64,000 nucleotides of DNA from Nonomuraea solani (GCF_900108335.1 NZ_FNVT01000015.1:186001-250000), one strand, 5' to 3'. Shown: positions 8,817 through 18,237, counted from the first letter of the stretch. Notes: generated from the sequence alone by a model not told the origin. Program-made: numbers and translations.

Positions 8817-8850
8817 CTCTACAGGCTGTAGAGTGAGCCCGATATCGGGC
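8817..8850. promoter_or_regulatory. Two adjacent palindromes in the glyS / DUF3817 divergent intergenic
   Basis: CTCTACAGGCTGTAGAG (8817-8833) is an 8-bp inverted repeat around one base. GCCCGATATCGGGC (8837-8850) is a perfect 14-bp palindrome ending 14 bases before the GTG of the DUF3817 gene. They look like operators or a 5' leader structure; no regulator is adjacent. T-box features were looked for and not seen. Confidence 0.45.
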
Positions 8851-8864
8851 GAAAGGGTTAAAGC

Positions 8865-9161
8865 GTGCTGCGCTGGTTTCGAGTCGTGGCGGTGGCCGAG
8901 GCGTGTTCCTGGGCGGGGCTGCTGGTCGGGATGTTCTTCAAGTACGTGGTCGCGACCGGTGAGCTCGGGGTGAAGATATTCGGGCCCATCCACGGGGCGC
9001 TCTTCGTGCTGTACGCGGTCGGCGTGATCCTCGCGGCCCGCGAGGCCGGCTGGAGCCGGGGCGCGGTGGTGCTGGGGTTGGCGTGCGCGGTGCCGCCGTT
9101 CACCTCACTGTGGTTCGAACGCCGGATGGCGGCCCGCACGGCTGCCGCCCAGCCCGCCTGA
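8865..9161 (+). CDS. DUF3817 family small integral membrane protein
   Basis: This 98-residue protein starts at GTG 8865 and has three predicted membrane helices, roughly 2-27, 37-58 and 67-85. Conserved DUF3817 features are seen: RVVAVAEACSWAGLL near the start, PIHGALFVLYAV in the middle and a C-terminal FERRM segment. Function is unknown for the family. It is divergent from glyS and monocistronic. Confidence 0.8.
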   Translation: MLRWFRVVAVAEACSWAGLLVGMFFKYVVATGELGVKIFGPIHGALFVLYAVGVILAAREAGWSRGAVVLGLACAVPPFTSLWFERRMAARTAAAQPA

Positions 9162-9240
9162 CCCACAGCGCCCGCCGATCTTCGGCGCTCTCCGAACGCC
9201 CGGCGGGCGGCGGGCGGCCCGTCGCTCGCTCCGCACAGCC

Positions 9241-9346
9241 GACCTGACGCTCAGCGGTCCCTCGGGCTCCCCGGACGCCGGACGGGCGGCTTGCCGCTCA
9301 GCGCTCTTCCCGCACCCCCACTCGACCGACCTGACGCTCAGCGGTC
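9241..9346. repeat. Duplicated 3' end of the monooxygenase gene
   Basis: A 19-base segment, GACCTGACGCTCAGCGGTC, occurs at 9241-9259 and 9328-9346, with a decayed third copy near 9293-9307. The right copy spans the monooxygenase stop codon (9338-9340), so the left copies appear to be decayed duplications of the gene end. Confidence 0.7.
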
Positions 9347-10651
9347 TCGGAACACCGCGCGGCCGAGGGGCGGAATGGCGCCGCAGGTGCGGAAGAACCA
9401 GCGGGACGTGGCTCGTGTCAGGGTGCTCGTGGTGATCGCGGCTTCGGTGTTGCGCACCACCTCGCGTACCGTCTCGAACCCGTGGCGCAACATGTCCTCC
9501 TCGTAGGCATTCAGCGCCTGGCGCAGTGGTTGCTCGCCACGGTCGGCCGCGGTGAGTGCGGCGCAGAGGCGGTGGGCGTCGCGCAGCGCCGCGTTGCCGC
9601 CGAGCCCGCCGACCGGCGGCATGTGGTGGACGGCGTCCCCGAGGCCGGTGACGTTGCCGCTCTCCCACCGGCCGAGCGGCCGCGCGGCGCTGAACCCGGT
9701 CCGGTAGAGGGTGTCCGGGGTCGAGTCCGCCAGGAGGCGGCGCAGGTCGGGGTGCCATCCGGCCGTCCGCTCGGTCAGCAGTTTCCGGGTCGCGGCCGGG
9801 TCTTCGTCGGTGAAGTCGGCCGGGAGCAGGTCGCGGTGCATGATGTACGCCCACAGGATGTAGTCGTCGTCATGCGAGCCGGCCAGCAGGTGCTCCGGGT
9901 CGAGGCCGAGTTCCCGGATGCGGTCGCCGAGCCTGGCGGTGATGGCCTCGGGGTCTTCCCGGGGGCGGAAGATCGCGGTGAACAGGAAGTCCTTGCGCGG
10001 CCAGAAGACGTTCCGGCCGGCGAGCAGCCGGTCTGGCAGCCACCGTCGGTTCTCCTCGGTGAGGAACAGCTTGCCGGCGACGGCCATGGCCGGCAGTTCG
10101 GTACGGCCGGCCGCCGGATGGAGCTGCGACCACACCCGGGAACCGACGCCGTCCGCCGCGACCAGGACGTCGGCGGTCGCGGTGGTGCCGTCGGCGAACT
10201 TCGCCGTGACCGTCCCGTCGCCCGACCGGGCGAAACCGGTGAACTCCTTGCCGAAGCGGACGACGTCGTCCAGACCGGCCAGCAGCAGCTTGCGGAGTGT
10301 GACGCGGCTGACCGCGTGGTCGCCGGTCGCGGGGTCGAGCGGGTCGCGGGCCGGGCCGTCCTGACCGATGAGGATGAGGGGCCGCATCCGCTCGTCGAGG
10401 AAGCCGATCCCGGGCCCTGGGTCGCCGGCGGTGGCCACCAGCACCTCCCAGAGGGCGGGTGGCAGACAGCCGTGCAGGCCGGTGCTCCCGGCCGCGTCGA
10501 TGTTCAGCCGGAAGCCCTGGAGTCGTGAGTCGGCGGTGCGGTCGCGTTCGTAGACCGTGACCTTCACGCCGGCGCGCTTGAGGCCCTGCGCCAGGCAGAG
10601 CCCGCCGATCCCGCCGCCGATCACGGCGACGTCCAACCGCTGAGACATCAT
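9338..10651 (-). CDS. FAD-dependent aromatic-type monooxygenase
   Basis: This 437-residue flavoprotein belongs to the group A (PheA/TfdB, UbiH-like) monooxygenases. An N-terminal dinucleotide motif AVIGGGIGGLCLAQGL is followed by VTVYERD. A mid-domain VLVAADGVGSRV corresponds to the DG motif, and the GDAVHHMPPVGGLGGNAALRDA stretch is the second FAD-binding motif. Start ATG 10651 (ATGATG) has an AAAGGTGGG ribosome site. Such enzymes hydroxylate aromatic or polyketide substrates, or inactivate antibiotics such as rifampicin or tetracycline; the substrate here is unknown. The PadR regulator lies 315 bases upstream on the same strand and could control it. Confidence 0.85.
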   Translation of the reverse strand: MMSQRLDVAVIGGGIGGLCLAQGLKRAGVKVTVYERDRTADSRLQGFRLNIDAAGSTGLHGCLPPALWEVLVATAGDPGPGIGFLDERMRPLILIGQDGPARDPLDPATGDHAVSRVTLRKLLLAGLDDVVRFGKEFTGFARSGDGTVTAKFADGTTATADVLVAADGVGSRVWSQLHPAAGRTELPAMAVAGKLFLTEENRRWLPDRLLAGRNVFWPRKDFLFTAIFRPREDPEAITARLGDRIRELGLDPEHLLAGSHDDDYILWAYIMHRDLLPADFTDEDPAATRKLLTERTAGWHPDLRRLLADSTPDTLYRTGFSAARPLGRWESGNVTGLGDAVHHMPPVGGLGGNAALRDAHRLCAALTAADRGEQPLRQALNAYEEDMLRHGFETVREVVRNTEAAITTSTLTRATSRWFFRTCGAIPPLGRAVFRDR

Positions 10652-10689
10652 CAGGTTCCCACCTTTCGATAACGAGCGCGCTCGCCCCC

Positions 10690-10925
10690 AGGTCAGCCGG
10701 GGCCCGGCCCGAGTCAGGCCAGCCCGGATCAGCCCGGGGCCCGGCCCGGATCAGGCCAGGCCCGAGTCAAGCCGGCCCGGATCAGGCCAGCCCGGATCAG
10801 CCCCGGGCCAGGCCCGGGGCCAGGCCAGGCCCGGGTCAGATCAGGCCAGCCCAGGCCGGATCAGGCCAGGGTCGCTCGGGTCCGTCCAGGTCGGGCCAGG
10901 TCAGCCTCGGTCCGCGTCAGGCGGG
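10690..10925. repeat. Low-complexity repeat tract built on CCCGGATCAGGCCAG
   Basis: The stretch between padR and the monooxygenase (10652-10966) has no gene. It contains many imperfect copies of a 14-15 base element (CCCGGATCAGGCCAG and CCCGAGTCAGGCC), strongly biased to C and G with few T. It may form structured RNA or be a slippage-prone spacer. Confidence 0.7.
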
Positions 10926-10966
10926 CGGGCGTCCGTTCACGTCCGCTCGCATCGGCCCAGAGCCGC

Positions 10967-11518
10967 TCAGGTGCGGTCGGTCGCGAGCTCCGCCAGGAGG
11001 CGGTCGTGCCAGGCGACCTCGGTGTCGAGTCGCATCAGGGTGTGGTCGAAGGCGATCGCCTCCAACCGAGTCAGGTACGGCCCCGCCTCGGTGCGCAGGG
11101 TGCGCCAGAAGCGGAGTTGCTCGGCGTAGGCGTCGCGCCGACGCTGGGCGGCCGTGCGTAGGTCGTCGATGCCGATCTGGCCGTCGTGCAGGAGCACGAG
11201 CTGGATCGGGTCCGGTCGCAGGCTCGTGTCGGCGAGTACGGACCTGATCACCGAGACCAGTTCGTCCCGGCCCTTGTCGGTGATGCCGTACACCGTCCGG
11301 GCCGGCAGGTTGCCCTCCTGTTCCGTGCGGACCACCTCGACCACGCCCTCGTCCGCCATCCGCCGCAGCGCCCCGTACAGCGAGCCGGGTTTGACGTCGG
11401 CCCAGAGCTCGACCCGGTCGAGTTGCGCTTCAGAGCGGATCTTGTGGCCGTGCATGGGGCCGCCGTCGGCCAGGGCGCCGAGGATGAAGAGTCGAGTTGC
11501 TCGCACATGAGTACTCAA
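10967..11518 (-). CDS. PadR-family transcriptional regulator
   Basis: This 183-residue protein has an N-terminal winged helix (RATRLFILGALADGGPMHGHKI, then VKPGSLYGALRRMADEGVVEV, then ARTVYGITDKGRDEL) typical of PadR, and a helical C-terminal dimerisation domain as in the longer PadR subfamily. The frame requires a TTG start at 11518; GTG 11506 is an alternative. Its start lies within one of two perfect TGAGTACTCA palindromes, so autoregulation is likely. Likely targets are itself, the downstream monooxygenase and perhaps the divergent secreted-protein gene. Confidence 0.9.
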   Translation of the reverse strand: MSTHVRATRLFILGALADGGPMHGHKIRSEAQLDRVELWADVKPGSLYGALRRMADEGVVEVVRTEQEGNLPARTVYGITDKGRDELVSVIRSVLADTSLRPDPIQLVLLHDGQIGIDDLRTAAQRRRDAYAEQLRFWRTLRTEAGPYLTRLEAIAFDHTLMRLDTEVAWHDRLLAELATDRT

Positions 11519-11555
11519 ACACGACTATGGCTTACTACGCAAGAGTGAGTACTCA
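11508..11555. promoter_or_regulatory. Twin TGAGTACTCA operators over the padR start
   Basis: The perfect 10-bp palindrome TGAGTACTCA occurs at 11508-11517 and again at 11546-11555. Starts are 38 bp apart, close to whole helical turns. The first overlaps the PadR start codon. This arrangement fits a dimeric autorepressor site. Confidence 0.7.
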
Positions 11556-11665
11556 AAGGAGAGTAGTCATATAGGGGAGCGCTGGTCACGGAAGGGTGTC
11601 GGTGGCGAATACGGCGCGTGGAACGGTCCTTACTGGACGTGAGCAATACTCAGGTGTGGGAGGTT

Positions 11666-11752
11666 TTGACACAGGGTTGTCACGATCGCGGTAACGATAG
11701 GTTGCCGTCCCCTCATGCTCTGTTATGGTCCCGTCTTGTCCCTAATTGGGAC
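11666..11752 (+). promoter_or_regulatory. Candidate promoter and palindrome upstream of the secreted repeat protein
   Basis: A perfect -35 hexamer TTGACA lies at 11666-11671, but no clean -10 stands at 17 bases (closest GGTAAC at 11690-11695). A palindrome GTCCCTAATTGGGAC (11738-11752) sits 26 bases before the start codon and could be an operator or a 5' leader stem. Confidence 0.35.
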
Positions 11753-11777
11753 ACCCTTTACTCAACTGAGGAGGAAC

Positions 11778-12647
11778 ATGAGGAGCACGAAGAGGGCCAC
11801 CGTCCTCGCCGCGGCTGTGGTGACCGCGACCGCACCCCTGCTGGCCCTCGCGTCCCCGGCGATGGCCCAGCAGCCGGCCACGACCACCCAGGCGGCTCAG
11901 GTCCCAGTGCTGGACTGGCTGTCCCTTGACGCGCTCAGCGGTACGGCGTTGGTGCAGCGTGTCAAGGAACTGCTGGGCAAGGGTTACGTCCCCACATCGC
12001 TGAACGTGACGAACGCGGCCAACCCGCAGTACACGTCCCTGTGGGTCAAGGACACCGTCAGCAAGGTGAACGTGCTGCAGGGCCTGTCCGCCACGGATCT
12101 GCCCAAGACCATCACCGACCAGGTGAAGGGCGGCTTCCAGCCCAAGCTGATCACCGCCACCGGCTCCGGCCCGAGCGCGGTCTTCGCGGCGGTCTTCGAG
12201 AAGACCACGCAGCTGGCCAAGTCGCAGCTGGCCATGAGCAAGGAGACCTTCACCAAGGTCAACGCCGAGTTCACCGCCGCCGGCTACAGCATCGCGTCCC
12301 TGGACGTGTACGGCACGGTCGAGAAGCCCCTTTACGCGGCCGTCTGGGTGGCCGGCGCCGCCACGGGTGGCGTCCAGGTGACCCTTGGTCAGACCGTGGA
12401 GGAGCGCGGCAAGGAACTGCTGGCGAAGGCCAAGCAGGGCCTGCAGCCGGTCGTCATGGCCGTCGAGCCGGGCAAGCTGTACAGCACCGTGTGGAGCAAG
12501 GGTAACGCGACGGGCCTGAAGGAATACCTGAACCTGTCGAAGGTGACGTACACGCTCAAGTCGACCCAGCTCAAGACGCTGGGCTACACGCCGAAGATCG
12601 TGAGCGCCGAGGACGGCGTCATCGCGTCGGTGTGGAGCAAGAGCTAA
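11778..12647 (+). CDS. Secreted protein of tandem bacterial repeats (BTRD1-like)
   Basis: This 289-residue protein begins at ATG 11778 behind a strong GAGGAGG site; the upstream in-frame ATG lacks one. A Sec signal peptide ends near ALASPAMA (about residue 30). The mature part has about five related repeats with a G-(Y/F/L)-x-P or similar start and a (Y/F)-x-(S/A)-(L/V)-(W/F) end: GYVPTSLNV..YTSLWV, GFQPKLITA..FAAVF, GYSIASLDV..YAAVWV, GLQPVVMAV..YSTVW and GYTPKIVSA..IASVW. This resembles the tandem repeat domain found at the N-terminus of polyglycine hydrolases, but no hydrolase domain follows. The function is unknown, perhaps binding of cell-wall or extracellular polymer. A 17-bp terminator hairpin follows. 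Confidence 0.75.
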   Translation: MRSTKRATVLAAAVVTATAPLLALASPAMAQQPATTTQAAQVPVLDWLSLDALSGTALVQRVKELLGKGYVPTSLNVTNAANPQYTSLWVKDTVSKVNVLQGLSATDLPKTITDQVKGGFQPKLITATGSGPSAVFAAVFEKTTQLAKSQLAMSKETFTKVNAEFTAAGYSIASLDVYGTVEKPLYAAVWVAGAATGGVQVTLGQTVEERGKELLAKAKQGLQPVVMAVEPGKLYSTVWSKGNATGLKEYLNLSKVTYTLKSTQLKTLGYTPKIVSAEDGVIASVWSKS

Positions 12648-12683
12648 GAACCTCGAGCGTCACCGGTCGCGGGCTGCGATCTT

Positions 12684-12724
12684 GAGCTGAGTCCGGCACA
12701 GGAACAGTGTGCCGGACTCAGCTC
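12684..12724 (+). terminator. Perfect 17-bp hairpin terminator
   Basis: Arms GAGCTGAGTCCGGCACA (12684-12700) and its exact complement (12708-12724) enclose a 7-base loop, 37 bases after the secreted-protein stop. There is no extended T-run. Confidence 0.92.
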
Positions 12725-12877
12725 TACCATACTGTGGGCCGGTGCTCCGGCGTTCACTGTTCACGCCGGGAGGAAGGCGAAGCAGGAGCCGGATCGGAAA
12801 CGGCCGTCCCACAGGTGCGGGCGGACGTGAGCGCCTTGTTCCTCGCGCGGCATCCGTGCCGAGACGTCCTTGAGTGA

Positions 12878-13084
12878 GTTGACCGCGCCAACCCCGCGTG
12901 CGGCTGGGCCGGCCATGCCGGCACCAACTCCGCGATCAATATCAAGAACGCCGTCGGAACGCCGGTGTCAGGACGTGGAGACCACGGGACCGCCGGTCTG
13001 CGAAGCGTCAACCCCCGCGCGCCGCTCAACCGCGACACGACGGGAAAGTCTCCGGCCTTCAGACCGGGGAGGCGTTCAAGGTAG
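12878..13084 (+). pseudogene. Remnant of an IS200/IS605-type TnpB C-terminus
   Basis: In the frame starting at 12878, directly after a TGA, the conceptual translation reads VDRANPACGWAGHAGTNSAI and continues to a TAG at 13082-13084. It keeps the end of the TnpB zinc ribbon (C-G-W-A-G-H) and the following A-x-x-N-x-A-I-N-type segment, then the Arg-rich tail ending SPAFRPG. No start codon or RuvC domain remains, so the gene is a decayed fragment of about 68 codons. The rest of 12725-12877 shows nothing recognisable. Confidence 0.75.
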
Positions 13085-13085
13085 T
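13041..13085 (+). mobile_element. Right-end-like hairpin of the IS605-type remnant
   Basis: The segment around AGTCTCCGGCCTTCAGACCG followed by GGGAGG resembles the imperfect stem-loop at the 3' end of tnpB genes in actinobacterial IS605 elements, where transposon end and guide-RNA scaffold coincide. It overlaps the stop codon of the amidohydrolase gene on the other strand (13076-13078). Confidence 0.55.
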
Positions 13086-13951
13086 GCAGTTCCGCCGTGA
13101 CCGCGCAGTCCGGCGTACACGCGCGCCGCGTTGCCCGCGAGCACCGCCCCGGCCACGTCGTCGGGGAGCAGCCCGGCGACCGCGCGGGCGTTGGCCGCGA
13201 CCCCGGGAACGCCGGGCCAGTCGGTGCCGAAGATCCATTTGCGGGCCAGGCGGGTCAGGTCGTAGCGGGCGTAGTACTCGGGCAGCCGTTTGGGCGGCAG
13301 CCCGGACAGCTCCAGCCAGACGGTGTCGTGGGACAGGGCCAGGAACGCGGCGGCGTCGTACCACCAGCCGCGCCCGCCGTGCGCGAGCACGATGTTCAGG
13401 CCGGGGAAGTCGCGCACGACCGGGATGAGGAAGGCCGGGTCGGCGTTCTCGTTGGCGGAGCCGGGGAAAGAGCTGGTGCCGCAGTGCACGACGAGCGGCA
13501 CGCCTTGCTCTTCGAGTACGTGGTAGGCCGGATAGAGGGCCGCGTCGTCGCAGCGGAACCCGCCGTGGACCGGGTGCAGCTTGAGCGCCGCGGCCCCGAG
13601 GCCGAGTTGGCGGCGCACCTCATCGGCGATCGGGAAGTGCAGGTGCGGGTTGACGTTGGCGACCGGGCGGAACCGGGCCGGGTTGTGCTCGACGATCGGC
13701 AGCAGGTCCTCGAACGACTGTGTGCCGGTGGCCTTGGGACTGTACTCGCAGAACAGCAGCGCCATGTCCACGCCCTGAGCGGCGAAGTGGGCGTCCAGCA
13801 GGGCGGGACGCGGCCGGCCCTGAGCGTCCCAGACCTCCTCCAGGAGACCGTCCTGACCGAAGTCGCGGGCCCACCGCACCCAGGCGGGCTTGAGGGTGCC
13901 GAGTAGCGGCACATGTACGTGCGCGTCGATGAGCGGGAGGCCGTCGATCAT
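13076..13951 (-). CDS. Amidohydrolase-2 family metal-dependent hydrolase
   Basis: This 291-residue TIM-barrel enzyme shows LIDAHVHVP near the N-terminus (HxH metal ligands), LKLHPVHGGF, VVHCGTS, VLAHGGRG and FGTDWPG late in the chain (Asp ligand). This is the pattern of amidohydrolase-related decarboxylases and hydrolases such as ACMSD or OH-DDVA types. The ATG at 13951 overlaps the stop of a small repeat ORF, which follows boxC, so it is probably co-transcribed with boxC and may act on a ring-cleavage intermediate. The C-terminal residues TALP and the stop codon are supplied by the end of a TnpB-type IS remnant, suggesting that an insertion replaced the original end. Confidence 0.85.
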   Translation of the reverse strand: MIDGLPLIDAHVHVPLLGTLKPAWVRWARDFGQDGLLEEVWDAQGRPRPALLDAHFAAQGVDMALLFCEYSPKATGTQSFEDLLPIVEHNPARFRPVANVNPHLHFPIADEVRRQLGLGAAALKLHPVHGGFRCDDAALYPAYHVLEEQGVPLVVHCGTSSFPGSANENADPAFLIPVVRDFPGLNIVLAHGGRGWWYDAAAFLALSHDTVWLELSGLPPKRLPEYYARYDLTRLARKWIFGTDWPGVPGVAANARAVAGLLPDDVAGAVLAGNAARVYAGLRGHGGTALP

Positions 13952-14052
13952 GCGCGACTCCCGGCGTCGAGCTCGGCCATGGCCGGACCCGTCCGAGCGG
14001 CCATGGCCCGATCCGTTCGAGTGGCCATGGCCCGATCCGTTCGAGTGGCCAT
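13948..14052 (-). CDS. 34-codon repeat ORF bridging boxC and the amidohydrolase
   Basis: Two bases after the boxC stop, an ATG opens a frame of 34 residues built from MATRTDRA-type units (residues 1-8, 9-16, 17-24), then MAELDAGSRA. It ends in a TGA that overlaps the amidohydrolase ATG. Each unit begins with its own ATG. It probably acts as a translational bridge rather than a functional protein; whether it is translated is unknown. Confidence 0.5.
   Translation of the reverse strand: MATRTDRAMATRTDRAMAARTGPAMAELDAGSRA
13981..14052 (-). repeat. Three tandem 24-bp units, each starting ATGGCC
   Basis: Units 14052-14029, 14028-14005 and 14004-13981 (minus strand): the first two are identical and the third has a few changes. 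They follow the boxC stop and multiply potential start codons. Confidence 0.9.
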
Positions 14053-14054
14053 GG

Positions 14055-15701
<1,647 letters not shown>

Positions 15702-15829
15702 TGCGTGCTCCGTTGAGACGAAGGGCTCTCTTCAATATTCGACTTGTACGGGATTTAGCGTCAAGGCTTTGTAGTATTTAATGTCACCCAGGAGACCCGC
15801 GGCGCTGCAGGCGTACCTAACCTGGAAGA

Positions 15830-16702
15830 ATGCGCGTCAGCAAAGCGTGGAACGATGGGAGAACGACGGTGGAGCAGCAGCGTGAGAGGGTCTCGCCCAG
15901 CGCCCGCTCGCTGCTGCTGACGGTGCTCGGCGAGTTCGTGCTCCCCCGCCAGGGCGAGGCCTGGACCGGCGCCCTCGTCAACGCGCTCGGCGCCCTGGGC
16001 GTCGAGGAGAAGTCGGCGCGCCAGGCGCTCTCGCGCGTCGCAGACGAGGGCCTGCTGGAGTCGGTGCGCCACGGCCGCAAGGTGCGCTGGCACCTGACCG
16101 AGGCCGGCGACCGGCTGCTGCGCGAGGGCACCGAGCGCATCTACGGCTTCATGCGCAGGCCGCACGCGTGGGACGGCCGCTGGCTCGTCCTGACCGCCGG
16201 CGTCCCGGAGACCCAGCGCCGGCTCCGCCACCGGCTGCGCACCAAGCTCACCTGGCTCGGCCTCGGCTCCCCCTCCCCCGCCCTGTGGGTGATCCCCGAC
16301 GCCACCAAGGAGGCCGCCGTCCGCGAGGTGATCCGCGAGCTCGACCTGGCCGACCGCGCCTACGCCTGGACCGGTCCGTCGGCGCGGATCGGCGACACCG
16401 CCAAGCTGATCAACGCCGCGTGGGACCTCGACGACGTGGAGAAACGCTATCTGAGCTTCATCGACGACTTCGAGGGCCGCGTGGTCACCTCCGACCGGGA
16501 GGCGCTGGTCGCCCAGTTGCTGCTGATCCAGGAGTGGCGGCACTTCCCGTTCCTCGACCCGGATCTGCCGGCCGAACTGCTCGACCACGACTGGCCGGGG
16601 CCCCGGGCGGCGGCCGTCTTCCACGACCTGCGCAACCGGTGGCACCGGCGGGCGCAGGCCGAGTGGGACCGGCTGGACGAAGAGGCGGCCGCCCGGCACT
16701 AG
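15830..16702 (+). CDS. paaX: PaaX-family transcriptional regulator, likely controlling the box genes
   Basis: This 290-residue protein has an N-terminal winged helix (SPSARSLLLTVLGEFVLPRQGEAW...EKSARQALSRVADEGLLESVRHGRKVRWHLTEAG) and the PaaX central and C-terminal domains (WDGRWLVLTAGVPE, LWVIPD, IQEWRHFPFLDPDLPAELL). PaaX proteins repress aromatic-CoA pathways and respond to aryl-CoA esters. ATG 15830 is used; GTG 15869 is an alternative. It lies between boxC (divergent) and boxB (convergent, 4-base overlap of stops), far from the paa operon, which has its own TetR. So benzoyl-CoA is the more likely effector than phenylacetyl-CoA. Confidence 0.88.
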   Translation: MRVSKAWNDGRTTVEQQRERVSPSARSLLLTVLGEFVLPRQGEAWTGALVNALGALGVEEKSARQALSRVADEGLLESVRHGRKVRWHLTEAGDRLLREGTERIYGFMRRPHAWDGRWLVLTAGVPETQRRLRHRLRTKLTWLGLGSPSPALWVIPDATKEAAVREVIRELDLADRAYAWTGPSARIGDTAKLINAAWDLDDVEKRYLSFIDDFEGRVVTSDREALVAQLLLIQEWRHFPFLDPDLPAELLDHDWPGPRAAAVFHDLRNRWHRRAQAEWDRLDEEAAARH

Positions 16703-18177
16703 AGCAGCCCCTCGTCGGCCAGGTGCACGTAGTCGAACTCGACGGGCTGGTCGTTGATGCCGGTCTTCGGCGGGGCGATCCAGCCGGCGAACCTGCCGTA
16801 CTCGTACTCGGGGATCATGAGGGAGGCCACCTGCTCGCGGTCGGCGTCCGTGGGCAGCCATTCGTCCGCCCGCGCCCGCCAGGCCGCCTCGTCGACGACC
16901 TCGCCATCGGGAGTGACGTGGTGGCCGGCGTACACGCCGACCTTGCGGTTGAAGCCCTCGTGCGGCAGGTAGAGGCGCTCGGACAGGCCGGCGTCCGCCA
17001 GGGCCTGGTTCCAGCGGCGCACGCCGTGGGAGCAGTCGGCGACGTACTCGTCGCGCAGGTCGAGGTTGAGCGCGCTGAGCAGCGGCACGGTCGTGGTCGT
17101 GATCCGCCCGTCCTCCACGTACCGCAGCTCGCGGGTGTCCTCCAGCAGCACGTGGTCGTCCTTGCGGCGGGTCTCCATCCAGCGGCCCTTGAGCCCGGAG
17201 GTGAAGTAGTTGCCGGCGTTGGTGGACCGCTCGGAGCCGAACAGGTCCATCGAGACCGAGAACTGGAAGTTCAGGTAGCGCTGGATGACGGCGAGGGGGA
17301 TGCCGCCGTGCGGCAGGATGTCGGCGGTGCCGTGCTCGCTCATCAGCTCGGCCGTGCGCTCCAGCACCCGCTGCACGCCGGTGGTGCCCACGAACATGTG
17401 GTGGGCCTCCTCCTTGAGCATGAACTGGCAGGTACGCGCGAGCGGGTCGAACGCCGACTCCTTCAGGGTGCCGAGCTGGTATTTGCCGTCGCGGTCGGTG
17501 AAGTAGGTGAACATGAAGAACTGCAGCCAGTCGGTGGTCTGCTCGTTGAAGGCGCCCAGGATGCGCGGCGCGTCGAGGTCGCCCGAGTTGCGCTTGAGCA
17601 GTTGCTCGGCCTCCTCGCGGCCCTCCCTGCCGAAGTAGGCGTGCAGCAGGTAGACCATCGCCCACAGGTGACGGCCCTCCTCGACGTTGACCTGGAAGAG
17701 GTTGCGCAGGTCGTAGATGCTGGGCGCGGTGTTGCCGAGGACGCGCTGCTGCTCCACGCTCGCCGGCTCGGTGTCGCCCTGGACGACGATCAGCCGCATC
17801 AGGTCGGCCCGGTGCTCGCCGGGCACCTCCTGCCAGGCCGGCTCGCCCTTGTGCTTGCCGAAGTTGACCTTGCGGTCGGGGTCGCGCTCGGCCAGGAAGA
17901 TCCCCCAGCGGTACTCCTCCATCGGCACGTGCTCGAAATGCGCCCATCCGTCCCGGCCCACCGCCACCGCCGTACGCAGGTAGACGTCCTTCGTCGGCAG
18001 GGCGGGCCCGAGCTGCCTCCACCAGTCGAGGAACTTCGGCTGCCAGCTCTCCAGCGCCCGCTGCAGCCGCCGGTCACCGGCCAGGTCCACATTGTTGGGG
18101 ATGCGCTCGCTGTAGTCCACGCGGCTGAGCGGGCCGGTGGGATCGGGAGCCGCGCCGGTACGGGGGTCGGTGCCCAT
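16699..18177 (-). CDS. boxB: Benzoyl-CoA 2,3-epoxidase subunit BoxB
   Basis: This 492-residue di-iron oxygenase epoxidises benzoyl-CoA. Ferritin-like metal-ligand helices are visible: NVEEGRHLWAMVYLL and MLKEEAHHMFVGTTGV (ExxH motifs), with further family blocks IPNNVDLAGDRRLQRALE, GIFLAERDPDRKVNFGKHKGEPAWQEVPGEHRAD and YEYGRFAGWIAPPKTGIN. The ATG at 18177 has a good AAAGGAG site. It is divergent from the ABC importer operon and convergent with paaX. BoxB needs the reductase BoxA, which is not encoded here; PaaE or an unlinked reductase must supply electrons. Confidence 0.95.
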   Translation of the reverse strand: MGTDPRTGAAPDPTGPLSRVDYSERIPNNVDLAGDRRLQRALESWQPKFLDWWRQLGPALPTKDVYLRTAVAVGRDGWAHFEHVPMEEYRWGIFLAERDPDRKVNFGKHKGEPAWQEVPGEHRADLMRLIVVQGDTEPASVEQQRVLGNTAPSIYDLRNLFQVNVEEGRHLWAMVYLLHAYFGREGREEAEQLLKRNSGDLDAPRILGAFNEQTTDWLQFFMFTYFTDRDGKYQLGTLKESAFDPLARTCQFMLKEEAHHMFVGTTGVQRVLERTAELMSEHGTADILPHGGIPLAVIQRYLNFQFSVSMDLFGSERSTNAGNYFTSGLKGRWMETRRKDDHVLLEDTRELRYVEDGRITTTTVPLLSALNLDLRDEYVADCSHGVRRWNQALADAGLSERLYLPHEGFNRKVGVYAGHHVTPDGEVVDEAAWRARADEWLPTDADREQVASLMIPEYEYGRFAGWIAPPKTGINDQPVEFDYVHLADEGLL

Positions 18178-18237
18178 CGCTGGTCTCCTTTCGACGTTCT
18201 CTCCAATCTGCCACAGTTCGCTTGCGGAACGAAATAC

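Noticed and set aside
8719..8864. T-box riboswitch upstream of glyS
   Set aside because: No T-box core sequence, specifier loop layout or antiterminator could be recognised in the short leader; only palindromes are seen.
12898..13428. 176-codon Arg-rich plus-strand frame
   Set aside because: It starts in the wrong frame for the TnpB remnant and runs antisense through the amidohydrolase; the true remnant is in the frame at 12878-13084.
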